DNA from: Xaviernesmea oryzae
GTDB lineage: Bacteria > Pseudomonadota > Alphaproteobacteria > Rhizobiales > Rhizobiaceae
NCBI RefSeq assembly: GCF_900177415.1
Contig: NZ_FXAF01000011.1
Coordinates: 496,001-560,000 of the forward strand
DNA length: 64,000 nt
Direction of reading: 5' to 3'
How positions within the stretch are numbered: position 1 is the first letter of the stretch; every line of letters begins with the position of its first letter. Shown one piece after another: positions 34,258 through 43,556 of the stretch. The position numbers and the translations under genes are program-made. The notes under the pieces were generated by a model, which worked only from the letters and a program-made list of their open reading frames with translations, was not told where the DNA came from and did not search any database.

Positions 34258-35832
34258 TCAGGTGAAGGCGTCGGGCATGGAATCCTTGCGGTCCCTGATG
34301 AAGGCCAGAAGCGCCTCGTCGATCGCCGGATCGAGCGGCGGGGCCTCGTACGAGTCGAGCCAGGCACGGCAGAGCGCGTTGGCGCGCTGCTCGATACGCT
34401 TTTCGCCCTCGATCTCCCACTGCTCGAACGAATTGTTGTCGGCGAGCGGCGAGCGGTAGAAGGCGGTCTGGAAATGCGCCTGCGTATGGGTGCAGCCGAG
34501 ATAGTGGCTGCCGGGCCCGACTTCGCGGATCGCATCGAGCGCTTGCCCTTCTTCGGAAAGATCGACGCCCTGCGCCATCTTCTGCATCATGCCGAGCTGG
34601 TCCTGGTCGATCATGAATTTCTCGTAGGACGACACAAGACCGCCCTCCAGCCAGCCGGCCGCGTGCAACACGAAATTCGTGCCGGCGAGCAGCGTCGTGT
34701 TGAGCGTATTGGAGGATTCATGCGCGGCCTGCGCATCCGGCACTTTCGAGCCGCAGAGCGAACCGCCGGTGCGGAACGGCAGGCCGAGACGGCGCGCCAG
34801 CTGCGCGGCGCCGTAGGAGACCAGCGACGGTTCGGGCGTACCGAAGGTCGGCGCGCCCGACTGCATGGAAATCGATGCGGCAAAGGTGCCGAAGAGAACC
34901 GGCGAACCCTTGCGGATAAGCTGCGTCAGGGAAGCGCCGGCCAGCACCTCGGCGAGGATCTGCGACAACGTTCCCGCAACGGTGACCGGGCTCATGGCGC
35001 CCGACAGGATGAAGGGCGAGACGACCGAAGCCTGGTTGTGCCGCGCATAGACCTTGAGCGCGCCGAGCATGGTGCCGTCGAAGACCATCGGCGAGTTCGC
35101 GTTGATGAGGTTCAGCGTCACGCAATTGTTCTCGACGAACTCGTCGCCGAAGACGATCTTCGCCATGGCGACCGTATCCTCGGCCCGTTCCGGCGCGGTG
35201 ACCGAACCCATGAAGGGTTTGTCGGAATATCTGATATGGCTGTAGACCATATCGAGATGCCGCTTGTTGACCGGCACGTCGACCGGTTCGCAGACCGTGC
35301 CGCCGGACGAGTGCATGGACGGCGCCATGTAGGCGAGCTTCACGAAATTGCGGAAATCCTCGATCGTCGCATAGCGGCGGTTGCCGTCGAGGTCGCGCAC
35401 GAAGGGCGGGCCGTAGACCGGCGCGAAGACGGTGGCGTTGCCGCCGATATGGACGTTACGCTCGGGATTGCGGGCGTGCCATGTGAATTCCCTGGGCGCG
35501 GTCTTCAGGAGCTCGCGGCAAAGGCCTTTCGGGAAATGCACCCGGTGGCCCTGGACGTCCGCACCGGCCTTTTTCCAGAGGTCGAGCGCTTCGTCGTCGT
35601 CGCGGAACTCGATGCCGATTTCCTCAAGGATGAGATCGGCATTGCGCTCGATGAGCTGCAGGCCCTCCTCGTCGAGCACTTCATAGACGCCGATCTTGCG
35701 GGTGATGTAGGGCAGCGACGGACCGGGGCCGCTGCCCGCGCGCGCCGCGCGGCGGCCTGCAGCGCCCCGTTCGCCGCGTCCCCGTCGTCCCGCGCCGCCT
35801 GCCGGTTCCGTTTCTCGGGTCAAATCGTCCAT
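34258..35832 (-). CDS. MttB-family (trimethylamine-type) methyltransferase, no pyrrolysine codon
   Basis: A 524-residue COG5598/MttB-superfamily protein. It has one uninterrupted frame: no in-frame stop marks a pyrrolysine, so it belongs to the non-Pyl branch that includes glycine betaine methyltransferase MtgB. It would transfer a methyl from a quaternary amine to a cognate corrinoid protein, whose gene lies divergently next door. The start at 35832 follows GAGGAGCATC. Residues 16-37 are an Arg/Gly-rich linker (RRGRGERGAAGRRAARAGSG) before the barrel begins at LPYITRKIGVYEVLDEEGLQ. Confidence 0.88.
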   Translation of the reverse strand: MDDLTRETEPAGGAGRRGRGERGAAGRRAARAGSGPGPSLPYITRKIGVYEVLDEEGLQLIERNADLILEEIGIEFRDDDEALDLWKKAGADVQGHRVHFPKGLCRELLKTAPREFTWHARNPERNVHIGGNATVFAPVYGPPFVRDLDGNRRYATIEDFRNFVKLAYMAPSMHSSGGTVCEPVDVPVNKRHLDMVYSHIRYSDKPFMGSVTAPERAEDTVAMAKIVFGDEFVENNCVTLNLINANSPMVFDGTMLGALKVYARHNQASVVSPFILSGAMSPVTVAGTLSQILAEVLAGASLTQLIRKGSPVLFGTFAASISMQSGAPTFGTPEPSLVSYGAAQLARRLGLPFRTGGSLCGSKVPDAQAAHESSNTLNTTLLAGTNFVLHAAGWLEGGLVSSYEKFMIDQDQLGMMQKMAQGVDLSEEGQALDAIREVGPGSHYLGCTHTQAHFQTAFYRSPLADNNSFEQWEIEGEKRIEQRANALCRAWLDSYEAPPLDPAIDEALLAFIRDRKDSMPDAFT

Positions 35833-35946
35833 GATGCTCCTCGCCTTCACGCAGCCCTGTGGGCATTTCTCTGATGCGCCATGCTAGGCTCATGCGCAAG
35901 CCGAACCCTGCCTCTCTGCGTCACGGGTTTGCGCAGGACAGACATT

Positions 35947-35986
35947 CAAGCTCCGGCAAGCTCCGGCAAACTCAGCCAAGCTCAGG
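35947..35986. repeat. Four 10-bp tandem repeats between mttB-like and corrinoid-protein genes
   Basis: CAAGCTCCGG, CAAGCTCCGG, CAAACTCAGC, CAAGCTCAGG in direct succession. The period of 10 bp equals one helical turn, so each copy faces the same side of the DNA. It lies in the 285-bp divergent control region. Confidence 0.8.
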
Positions 35987-36117
35987 CCGCACCGTCGTTT
36001 TTCCGACGCGCCGCTGTCGCATACGAAGGAAATCGCGAAACAATTTGCAGGTACAGATATTCGAAGACGGTGAGCGTCTGATTTGCCGATCCCCGCGAAC
36101 GTGAAGGGAAGCATTCC

Positions 36118-36819
<702 letters not shown>

Positions 36820-36849
36820 CCCCTGGCAGCGAAGCTGGTCATCCGTCCA

Positions 36850-37008
36850 TCAGCGGGCGGCGCGATCGACGCGGCGGCCGGCGTCCTGGGTGGCGTCCAC
36901 GGCATTCGCCGTATCCTGCCCCATGCCGCGGATCGTGTTGCCGCAGGAGGAAAGCGAAACCATCGTCGCGAAAAGAGCGGCGATCACCGTGACTGTCTTG
37001 GCCGTCAT
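36850..37008 (-). CDS. Entericidin-like small lipoprotein
   Basis: A 52-residue lipoprotein. It starts MTAKTVTVIAALFATMVSLSSCGNTIRG, a signal peptide with lipobox LSSC, followed by a short hydrophilic part (GQDTANAVDATQDAGRRVDR) as in EcnA/EcnB. GGGAG precedes the ATG. It lies on the opposite strand within the rightward methyl-transfer cluster and overlaps no other gene; it has no evident link to the pathway. Confidence 0.8.
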   Translation of the reverse strand: MTAKTVTVIAALFATMVSLSSCGNTIRGMGQDTANAVDATQDAGRRVDRAAR

Positions 37009-37022
37009 GATAGAATACTCCC

Positions 37023-37682
37023 ATGGATATGGATCGGATTGTTCCGGAAGGTGAACCTCCGGTGGAAAGCGGATTTCCGGCGAAGGAACGTTCAAATCGC
37101 GAAAAAGTTCACGTGATCGCGTGCGGAGCGATCGCGCGGGAGATTCTCGCCGTCTGCCGCCAGCACGGCCTCGACCATATCGACCTCAATTGCCTGCCGG
37201 CCATCTGGCATGCCTATCCGCAAAAGATCGTGCCGGGGCTGGAAAAGGCGGTGGCCGAGGCCCGGGAAAACGGCTTCGAGAAGATCTTCTTCGCCTATGC
37301 GGATTGCGGCACCGGCGGCGATATCGACCGGCTTTGCGAACGCGAAGGCATCGCCCGCATCGAAGGGCCGCATTGCTATTCCTTCTTCGCCGGCAACGAG
37401 GCCTTCGCGGATAGGGCCGACGAGGACCTCTTTTCCTTCTTCCTGACCGATTTCCTGGCCCGCCAGTTCGAGGCCTTCGTGATCGAACCCTTGGGCCTCG
37501 ACAGGCACCCAGAGCTGAAGGCCCTCTATTTCGGCAATTACCGCAAGCTTGTCTATCTCAGCCAGGAAGAGGACGAGGCCCTGCAGGAAAAGGCCCGGGC
37601 GGCGGCGGCCTATCTCGGCCTCGACTACGAATATCGCTTCACCGGCTACGGCGACCTCACGCAAGCGTTACGGTCGGCTTAA
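37023..37682 (+). CDS. DUF1638 protein
   Basis: A 219-residue soluble protein. The conserved part starts KVHVIACGAIAREILAVCRQHGLDHIDLNCLPAIWH and includes FFAYADCGTGGDIDRLCEREGIARIEGPHCYSFF with conserved Cys/His that could bind a metal. DUF1638 genes are commonly found beside MttB-family and corrinoid-protein genes, as here, but no biochemical role is known to me. It probably belongs to the methyl-transfer operon despite the antisense entericidin gene just upstream. Confidence 0.85.
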   Translation: MDMDRIVPEGEPPVESGFPAKERSNREKVHVIACGAIAREILAVCRQHGLDHIDLNCLPAIWHAYPQKIVPGLEKAVAEARENGFEKIFFAYADCGTGGDIDRLCEREGIARIEGPHCYSFFAGNEAFADRADEDLFSFFLTDFLARQFEAFVIEPLGLDRHPELKALYFGNYRKLVYLSQEEDEALQEKARAAAAYLGLDYEYRFTGYGDLTQALRSA

Positions 37683-37739
37683 CCGTTTCTTTTCGGCTTC
37701 CGGCAAAGAGTGCGGCCCTGCGCTTAAGCGGGGTGGCAC

Positions 37740-38516
37740 ATGCAGGAGCGGAACTCTTCTCGGATCGTGGTGATGACGGCCGGCGGGATCAACCCGCAGG
37801 TAATGATCAATGCGCTCGCGAAACATTTTCCCGACCTGCACGTCATCGAGGAAGAACCGGAATCGAAGGGGACGCTGCTCAAGCGCCGGGCCAAACGCTT
37901 CGGCTGGCTCACCGCCTTCGGGCAGCTGGCAACCATGGTCGCCTCCAGGCTCGGCAAGAGCGTCGCCGCAAAGCGCACGCAAGAGATCGTCCGCGACCAT
38001 GGCCTGTCCGCCGACCCGGACCCGGCGATCCCCGTCTTCCATGTGCCGTCCCTCAACGATCCGGCCTGTCACGCAACGGTGACAAAGCTGCAACCTGCTG
38101 CGGTCTTCACCATTTCCTGCCGCATCCTGTCGCCGGCGACGCTTGCCGCCATCCCCTGCCCGGTCATCAATTTCCACGCCGGCATCAACCCCATGTATCG
38201 CGGCCAGATGGGCGGCTACTGGTCACTCGTCGAGCGTGACGAGAAGAATTTCGGCGCGACCGTGCACCTGGTCGACAAGGGGATCGACACGGGCGGCACG
38301 CTCTACGAAAAGCGGCTGACGCCCTCGCGGGCTGACAGCCTTGCCACCTATCCGCTGCTGATGACGGCCGCATGCATCGATATCAGCGTCCAGTCGCTCG
38401 AGGATGCGGTCACCAGCACCTTGAAGCCCTACCAGCCTCAAGGCGCCTCGCGCTTGCGCTTCCCGCCGCCGATCTGGACCTGGCTCTATCACGGCATCAC
38501 CAAGGGCATCTGGTAG
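37740..38516 (+). CDS. Formyltransferase-fold protein
   Basis: A 258-residue protein of the Formyl_trans_N fold. The catalytic triad of 10-formyl-THF-dependent transferases is intact: Asn144 and His146 in VINFHAGINPMYRGQ and Asp183 in DKGIDTGGTLY, with spacing close to methionyl-tRNA formyltransferase. It lacks the C-terminal tRNA-binding domain and is not PurN-like at the N-terminus. The acceptor is unknown. It lies between DUF1638 and the PF13769-type gene, hinting at a role for the THF-bound carbon. Confidence 0.8.
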   Translation: MQERNSSRIVVMTAGGINPQVMINALAKHFPDLHVIEEEPESKGTLLKRRAKRFGWLTAFGQLATMVASRLGKSVAAKRTQEIVRDHGLSADPDPAIPVFHVPSLNDPACHATVTKLQPAAVFTISCRILSPATLAAIPCPVINFHAGINPMYRGQMGGYWSLVERDEKNFGATVHLVDKGIDTGGTLYEKRLTPSRADSLATYPLLMTAACIDISVQSLEDAVTSTLKPYQPQGASRLRFPPPIWTWLYHGITKGIW

Positions 38517-38607
38517 ACGCGTCGTTTTTTGCTCTGTGCGACGTCGTGGCAAGCGCAGTCCCGAGCGCTCGGCCCGTGCATGCTGCGCGTCAACAAGGGA
38601 GCAAGTC

Positions 38608-38910
38608 ATGGCCGACCGCATCATCGTCTACTGGCGGGACATTCCGGCGCAGGTGATCGTCAAAAAGGGCCGCCAGACCGCCAAGCGGGAACTTTCGCTG
38701 CGCTTCACCGAGGCGATCGACATGTGCGCCATGCGGACCGGGGCTTCCGAGACCGACGACTACCTCGCGGAATGGCGCAAGGCGGATCCGGTGCCTGTCT
38801 CCGACGATCTGGAGGCCGAGGCCGACAGGGCGGCGGTCGAACTGGAGGCGGCCTATGACAGGGAACGGCTCGTCGCGCTGGTGAAAGCCGGCGGCCGCGA
38901 GAGCGCCTGA
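38608..38910 (+). CDS. PF13769-type 'virulence factor' family small protein
   Basis: A 100-residue protein: MADRIIVYWRDIPAQVIVKKGR, then a helical acidic half. AAGGGAGCAAGTC sets the start at 38608. The family name is historical; members sit in corrinoid methyltransferase clusters of Rhizobiales, and the function is unknown. It is 68 bp upstream of the methyl-THF methyltransferase gene and likely cotranscribed. Confidence 0.78.
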   Translation: MADRIIVYWRDIPAQVIVKKGRQTAKRELSLRFTEAIDMCAMRTGASETDDYLAEWRKADPVPVSDDLEAEADRAAVELEAAYDRERLVALVKAGGRESA

Positions 38911-38978
38911 CGCAAACTTTGAGAACAATCATCTCGGGCCCCAGAAAAGCGCCCAAAGGACCAGGAGCCAGGAATTAG

Positions 38979-39938
38979 ATGACCCGCACCATCGTCGCAT
39001 CCGCAACCCGCGAGGTCGTGATCGGCTTCGACCAGCCTTTCTGCGTGATCGGCGAGCGCATCAACCCGACCGGCCGCAAGAAGCTGGCGGCGGAAATGGT
39101 GGAAGGCAATTTCGACACGGTCATCAAGGATGCCCTGGAACAGGTCGCCGCCGGGGCTACCATGCTCGACGTCAATGCCGGCGTGACCGCCGTCAACCCG
39201 AACGAGACCGAACCGCCGCTCCTCGTCCAGACGCTGGAGATCGTCCAGAACCTTGTCGACGTCCCTCTCTCCATCGACTCCTCCGTCACGGCGGCGATCG
39301 AGGCGGCGCTGAAGGTCGCCAAAGGCCGGCCGCTCGTCAACTCCGTGACCGGCGAGGAGGAGAAGCTCGAAGCGATCCTGCCGCTCTGCAGGAAATACGA
39401 CGTGCCGGTGGTGGCGATCTCCAACGACGAGACGGGTATTTCCATGGATCCGGACGTGCGTTTCGCCGTCGCGAAGAAGATCGTCGAACGCGCCGCCGAT
39501 CACGGCATCAAGGCGCATGACATCGTCGTCGATCCGCTGGTCATGCCGATCGGCGCGCTGGGTTCGGCGGGCCTGCAGGTCTTCGCGCTGCTGCGGCGGC
39601 TCCGCGAAGAGTTGAAGGTCAACACGACCTGCGGGCTTTCCAACATCTCCTTCGGCCTGCCGCACCGGCATGGCATCAATGCCGGCTTCATCCCGATGGT
39701 GATCGGCGCGGGCATGACCTCGGCGATCATGAACCCCTGCCGGCCGCAGGAAATGGAGGCCGTCCGCGCCGCAAACGTGCTGAATGGCACGGACCAGAAC
39801 TGCGGCACGTGGATCATGACCTATCGCGACTACAAGCCGGCCGAAAACGGCGCTGCGGCATCCGCCCCTGCCCTGGTCAATGGCAGCCGGCGTGGCGGGC
39901 GTGCGGCGAGGGCTGGCGCTGCAGCACGGATGGAGTAG
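38979..39938 (+). CDS. Methyltetrahydrofolate:corrinoid methyltransferase (MtgA/AcsE-like)
   Basis: A 319-residue pterin-binding TIM barrel: FCVIGERINPTGRKK, ATMLDVNAG, VPLSIDSS, PLVNSVTGEEE, VAISNDETG, NTTCGLSNISFGLPHRH. It moves the methyl group between the corrinoid protein and tetrahydrofolate; in a degradative cluster the direction would be toward methyl-THF. The last 20 residues are an Arg/Gly/Ala-rich tail (SRRGGRAARAG) absent from the core fold. It could be miscalled dihydropteroate synthase, but the cluster and CGLSNISFG motif argue against that. Confidence 0.9.
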   Translation: MTRTIVASATREVVIGFDQPFCVIGERINPTGRKKLAAEMVEGNFDTVIKDALEQVAAGATMLDVNAGVTAVNPNETEPPLLVQTLEIVQNLVDVPLSIDSSVTAAIEAALKVAKGRPLVNSVTGEEEKLEAILPLCRKYDVPVVAISNDETGISMDPDVRFAVAKKIVERAADHGIKAHDIVVDPLVMPIGALGSAGLQVFALLRRLREELKVNTTCGLSNISFGLPHRHGINAGFIPMVIGAGMTSAIMNPCRPQEMEAVRAANVLNGTDQNCGTWIMTYRDYKPAENGAAASAPALVNGSRRGGRAARAGAAARME

Positions 39939-39968
39939 AACGCGATCCAAACCGCGTGAAGTGACCAA

Positions 39969-42005
39969 ATGAACGATACCCGCATCCACCCTCTCGTCCT
40001 CTTCATGCCGTCCGGCAAGCGCGGCCGGTTTCCGGTCGGCACGCCGGTGCTGGATGCCGCGCGCCAGCTCGGCGTCTATGTGGAGAGCGTGTGCGGCGGA
40101 CGGGCGACCTGCGGGCGCTGTCAGGTCTCGGTGCAGGAAGGCAACTTCGCCAAGCACGGGATCACATCGTCCGACGATCACCTGTCGGCGATCGGCCCCA
40201 AGGAGGAGCGCTACGACCGCGTCCGCGGTCTGCCGGAAGGCCGCCGCCTCTCCTGTTCCGCTCTGATCCAGGGCGACCTCGTCATCGATGTGCCGCAGGA
40301 TACGGTGATCAATGCGCAGGTGGTGCGCAAGGCCGCCGACGAGCGCGTCTTCGACCGCAATGCGGCGATCCGCATGTGCTACGTCGAGGTCGAAGAGCCG
40401 GACATGGAAAAGCCGCTCGGCGATCTCGACCGGCTGAAGGCGGCGCTTGCAGCCGACTGGCATTTCGATGAACTCGACGTGGACTTCCACCTGATCCCCA
40501 GGGTTCAGTCGATTCTGCGCAAGGGGGAATGGAAGGTCACGGCGGGGATCCACAAGGACGGCGAGGACGACCGCCCTCGCCTGATCGCGCTCTATCCGGG
40601 CCTCAAGAACGAGGCCTACGGGATCGCCTGCGACATCGGTTCGACCACGATCGCCATGCATCTGTCGTCGCTGCTCTCGGGACGCACCGTGGCATCCGCC
40701 GGCACGTCCAACCCGCAGATCCGCTTCGGCGAAGACCTGATGAGCCGCGTCTCCTACGTGATGATGAATCCGGACGGCCGCGAGGCGATGACGGCGGCGG
40801 TACGGGAAGCCCTGAACGGACTGATCGACCAGGTCTGCATCGAAGGCGGCGTGTCGCGGACGGACATTCTCGACAGCGTCTTCGTCGGCAATCCGATCAT
40901 GCATCATCTTTTCCTCGGCATCGATCCGACCGAGCTCGGCGGCGCGCCCTTCGCGCTTGCCGTCTCCGGCGCCGTAAAGGTGAAATCGTCCGAGATCGGT
41001 CTGTCGATGAACGAGGGCACCCGCACCTATGTGCTTCCCTGTATCGCCGGTCACGTGGGGGCGGATGCGGCGGCTGCGACGCTTTCCGAAGGTCCGCACC
41101 GTCAGGATGAAATGATGCTGCTGGTCGATATCGGCACCAATGCGGAAATCGTGCTCGGCAACAGGACCCGTGTCCTCGCCGCCTCCTCGCCGACTGGCCC
41201 CGCCTTCGAGGGCGCGGAGATTTCGTCCGGTCAGCGCGCGGCGCCGGGCGCCATCGAACGCGTCCGCATCGATCCCGTGACGCTCGAACCGCGTTTCCGG
41301 GTGATCGGCGTGGAGCCCTGGTCGAACGAGCCGGGTTTTGCCGAAGCGGCGGCTGCGACCGGCGTCACCGGCATCTGCGGCTCCGGCATCATCGAGGTGA
41401 TCGCCGAGATGTATCTCGCCGGGATCATTTCCGAAGACGGCGTGGTGGACGGCACGCTTGCCGGGCGCAGCCCACGCATCCTGCCGAACGGCCGCACCTT
41501 CTCTTATCTGCTGCACGACGGCGAGCCGCTGATCACGGTGACGCAGAACGACGTGCGCGCCATCCAGCTCGCCAAGGCGGCGCTTTATGCCGGCGTGAAG
41601 CTTTTGATGGACAAGCAGGGCGTCACCGAGGTCGACCGGATCGGACTGGCGGGCGCTTTCGGGACGTTTATCGATCCGAAATATGCGATGGTTCTCGGCC
41701 TCATCCCCGATTGCGATCTTTCGAAGGTCAAGGCGGTCGGTAATGCGGCCGGCACGGGCGCCCGCATGTGCCTGCTCAATCGCGGCTATCGCCGCGAAAT
41801 CGAGGAAACCGTCCGGAGAATCGACAAGATAGAAACCGCTCTGGAACCGAGATTCCAGGAGCATTTCGTCGCCGCCATGGCGCTGCCGAACAAGATCGAT
41901 CCCTTCCCCAACCTTTCGGCCGTGGTGACGCTGCCGGAGCGCAAGGTGCTGGCGGATGCGGCCGGCGAAGGCGGCGCCCGCAGGCGCCGCCGATCCCGCG
42001 ATTGA
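39969..42005 (+). CDS. ASKHA-domain corrinoid activator with N-terminal 2Fe-2S ferredoxin (RACo/RamA-like)
   Basis: A 678-residue protein. Ferredoxin domain (about 8-100): cysteines 42, 48, 51 in VCGGRATCGRC and 96 in LSCSAL, the 2Fe-2S pattern. The C-terminal ASKHA/DUF4445 ATPase-like part has ACDIGSTTIAMHL, FVGNPIMHHLFLGIDP, LLVDIGTNAEIVLG and LAGAFGTFIDP. Such proteins reduce inactive Co(II) corrinoid back to Co(I) with ATP. It closes the rightward methyl-transfer gene set and ends in the basic tail GGARRRRRSRD. Confidence 0.92.
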   Translation: MNDTRIHPLVLFMPSGKRGRFPVGTPVLDAARQLGVYVESVCGGRATCGRCQVSVQEGNFAKHGITSSDDHLSAIGPKEERYDRVRGLPEGRRLSCSALIQGDLVIDVPQDTVINAQVVRKAADERVFDRNAAIRMCYVEVEEPDMEKPLGDLDRLKAALAADWHFDELDVDFHLIPRVQSILRKGEWKVTAGIHKDGEDDRPRLIALYPGLKNEAYGIACDIGSTTIAMHLSSLLSGRTVASAGTSNPQIRFGEDLMSRVSYVMMNPDGREAMTAAVREALNGLIDQVCIEGGVSRTDILDSVFVGNPIMHHLFLGIDPTELGGAPFALAVSGAVKVKSSEIGLSMNEGTRTYVLPCIAGHVGADAAAATLSEGPHRQDEMMLLVDIGTNAEIVLGNRTRVLAASSPTGPAFEGAEISSGQRAAPGAIERVRIDPVTLEPRFRVIGVEPWSNEPGFAEAAAATGVTGICGSGIIEVIAEMYLAGIISEDGVVDGTLAGRSPRILPNGRTFSYLLHDGEPLITVTQNDVRAIQLAKAALYAGVKLLMDKQGVTEVDRIGLAGAFGTFIDPKYAMVLGLIPDCDLSKVKAVGNAAGTGARMCLLNRGYRREIEETVRRIDKIETALEPRFQEHFVAAMALPNKIDPFPNLSAVVTLPERKVLADAAGEGGARRRRRSRD

Positions 42006-42009
42006 AGGA

Positions 42010-42906
42010 TCAGGCCGCCGCGGCGACGAAGGAGCCGAAGGCTTCGCGAATGCTTTCGGCCACCGCCTTGGCGGGGTGGGAAAGCTGCGGCGCGGTCAGC
42101 AGGCGGATATCGAAGCTGATGAGTTCCGGCAGGCCTTCCTTGGGGCCGAGGATCTGCATGTCCTCGGTCACATAGGACAGCGGGAAAGGCGCGATCGCAA
42201 GGTCGGAGACGACCGCCGCCCGCTGCGCCATGGTATGCGCGCTCGCATAGGCGACACGATAAGGCCGCTTGTGCTTCTCCAGTTGCGAAATCGCATCCTG
42301 CCGCCAGACGCAACCGTCTTCCCAGACGGAGATCGGCAGCGGGTCGCGCAGGTAAGCCGTGCCGCACTTGGCGCCGGCCCAGACCAGCTTTTCGGTATGG
42401 ATCACCTCGCCGATCGTCGGGAACGGCCGCGTCGCGCAATTGATGAGGGTCAGGTCGAGCCGCTGCTCCTCGATGCGCTTGCGAAGCTGGATGCTCTGGT
42501 CGACCATGACATCCACCATGATGCCTGGAAATGCCTCGCCGAAATGCTTGAGTACCCGCGGCAGGATGCGCTCGGCGATATCGTCCGGCGCCCCGAGGCG
42601 GACCACGCCGGAAAGCTCCGGCATCACGAAGCGGGAAACGGCCTCGTTGGAAAGCGCCAGCATGCGCCGCGCATAAGAGAGCAGCATTTCGCCATGCTGC
42701 GTCAGCGTCACGGAGCGGGCATCGCGCAGGAAAAGCGTCGTCTTGAGCTGCTCCTCGAGCTTCTTGATCTGCATCGAGACGGCAGACGGCGTGCGCAGCA
42801 CCGCATCGGCCGCGGTAGAGAAATTGCCCGTCTCGGCAATCGCCACGAAAGTGCGCAGCACGTCATTGTCGAGCAACGGAAGCGGTGGGCGGAAGGGGAC
42901 GGTCAT
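42010..42906 (-). CDS. LysR-family transcriptional regulator
   Basis: A 298-residue LTTR: winged helix at about 12-70 (LLDNDVLRTFVAIAETGNFSTAADAVLRTPSAVSMQIKKLE), then a periplasmic-binding-like effector domain. The start at 42906 follows TGGAG with good spacing; the ATG at 42918 is an alternative. It converges on the ASKHA gene with a 4-bp gap and is divergent from the DUF1127 gene. Its target is unknown; the neighbouring C1 genes are candidates. Confidence 0.88.
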   Translation of the reverse strand: MTVPFRPPLPLLDNDVLRTFVAIAETGNFSTAADAVLRTPSAVSMQIKKLEEQLKTTLFLRDARSVTLTQHGEMLLSYARRMLALSNEAVSRFVMPELSGVVRLGAPDDIAERILPRVLKHFGEAFPGIMVDVMVDQSIQLRKRIEEQRLDLTLINCATRPFPTIGEVIHTEKLVWAGAKCGTAYLRDPLPISVWEDGCVWRQDAISQLEKHKRPYRVAYASAHTMAQRAAVVSDLAIAPFPLSYVTEDMQILGPKEGLPELISFDIRLLTAPQLSHPAKAVAESIREAFGSFVAAAA

Positions 42907-43118
42907 CGCGGACTCCATTCAAAAAAACTGAACTTAAAGACCATATCATTTCGTTTGATTGAATGTCAAACGCGGAGCATACTCCAAATCATCGGAAGCA
43001 AGCGTCGATACAGAACAGAATTTCATGAGACGCATAACTTGCATCCGATTGATTGATGGATTGACGGCGCCCATGCTCCCGATCGGCGCTGTCCCATGAA
43101 CACCCAAGGAGAACCGTT

Positions 43119-43328
43119 ATGACCATGATCACCTATCAGGGGAGCGAGCGCTCGCGGGTTCGTCCGTCATCGTTCGTCTCGACCATCCGCCCGGCCCTGC
43201 TGATCGCGCTGAAGCTGCGTGACGAATGGAGCCGCCGCAAGACCGAAAAGATGCTGGAAAGCCTTCCGGCGGAGATTCGCAAGGACATCGGATGGCCGAC
43301 GCCCAATGCCCCAGCCAACCGCCGATAA
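43119..43328 (+). CDS. DUF1127 (YjiS-like) small protein
   Basis: A 69-residue basic protein. The C-terminal part RDEWSRRKTEKMLESLPAEIRKDIGWP has the DUF1127 pattern of a helix followed by LP..RKDIG. Short DUF1127 proteins in alphaproteobacteria have been linked to RNA turnover and phosphate/C1 physiology. AAGGAGAACCGTT sets the start. A long stem-loop follows 11 bp after the stop. Confidence 0.75.
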   Translation: MTMITYQGSERSRVRPSSFVSTIRPALLIALKLRDEWSRRKTEKMLESLPAEIRKDIGWPTPNAPANRR

Positions 43329-43338
43329 GCCTCCCGGC

Positions 43339-43371
43339 ACGGCCCGCTTTCGATAGAGGAAAGCGGGCCGT
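43339..43371 (+). terminator. Strong stem-loop after DUF1127 gene
   Basis: A perfect 13-bp stem ACGGCCCGCTTTC / GAAAGCGGGCCGT, loop GATAGAG. No T-run follows, so it may act as a 3'-end stabiliser rather than a classic terminator. Confidence 0.6.
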
Positions 43372-43556
43372 ACCGCTTCCCGCGCCGCGCCTACGGCAAG
43401 CGGCCTGAACCGACCGCCGCTGCGACACGGCCATGTCGCAAAAATATTACCGGCTTGTCGTCAAAAGCCCTTCTCCGTTACTTTCTTCCATGCCAATGTC
43501 GCTTTTGAAGTAAAAGCGGGCCGCAACGCACGGCCCACGGCAAGGGGAAGACGGAC

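Noticed and set aside
34258..35832. Pyrrolysine (TAG) readthrough in the MttB-like gene
   Set aside because: The frame is continuous with no in-frame stop, and no pyl genes are present in the window.
38853..41864. 1003-codon open frame on the minus strand
   Set aside because: It is antisense to the methyl-THF methyltransferase and ASKHA genes, which have clear domains; its translation is Arg/Asp/His-rich with no fold. It reflects codon bias in high-GC DNA.
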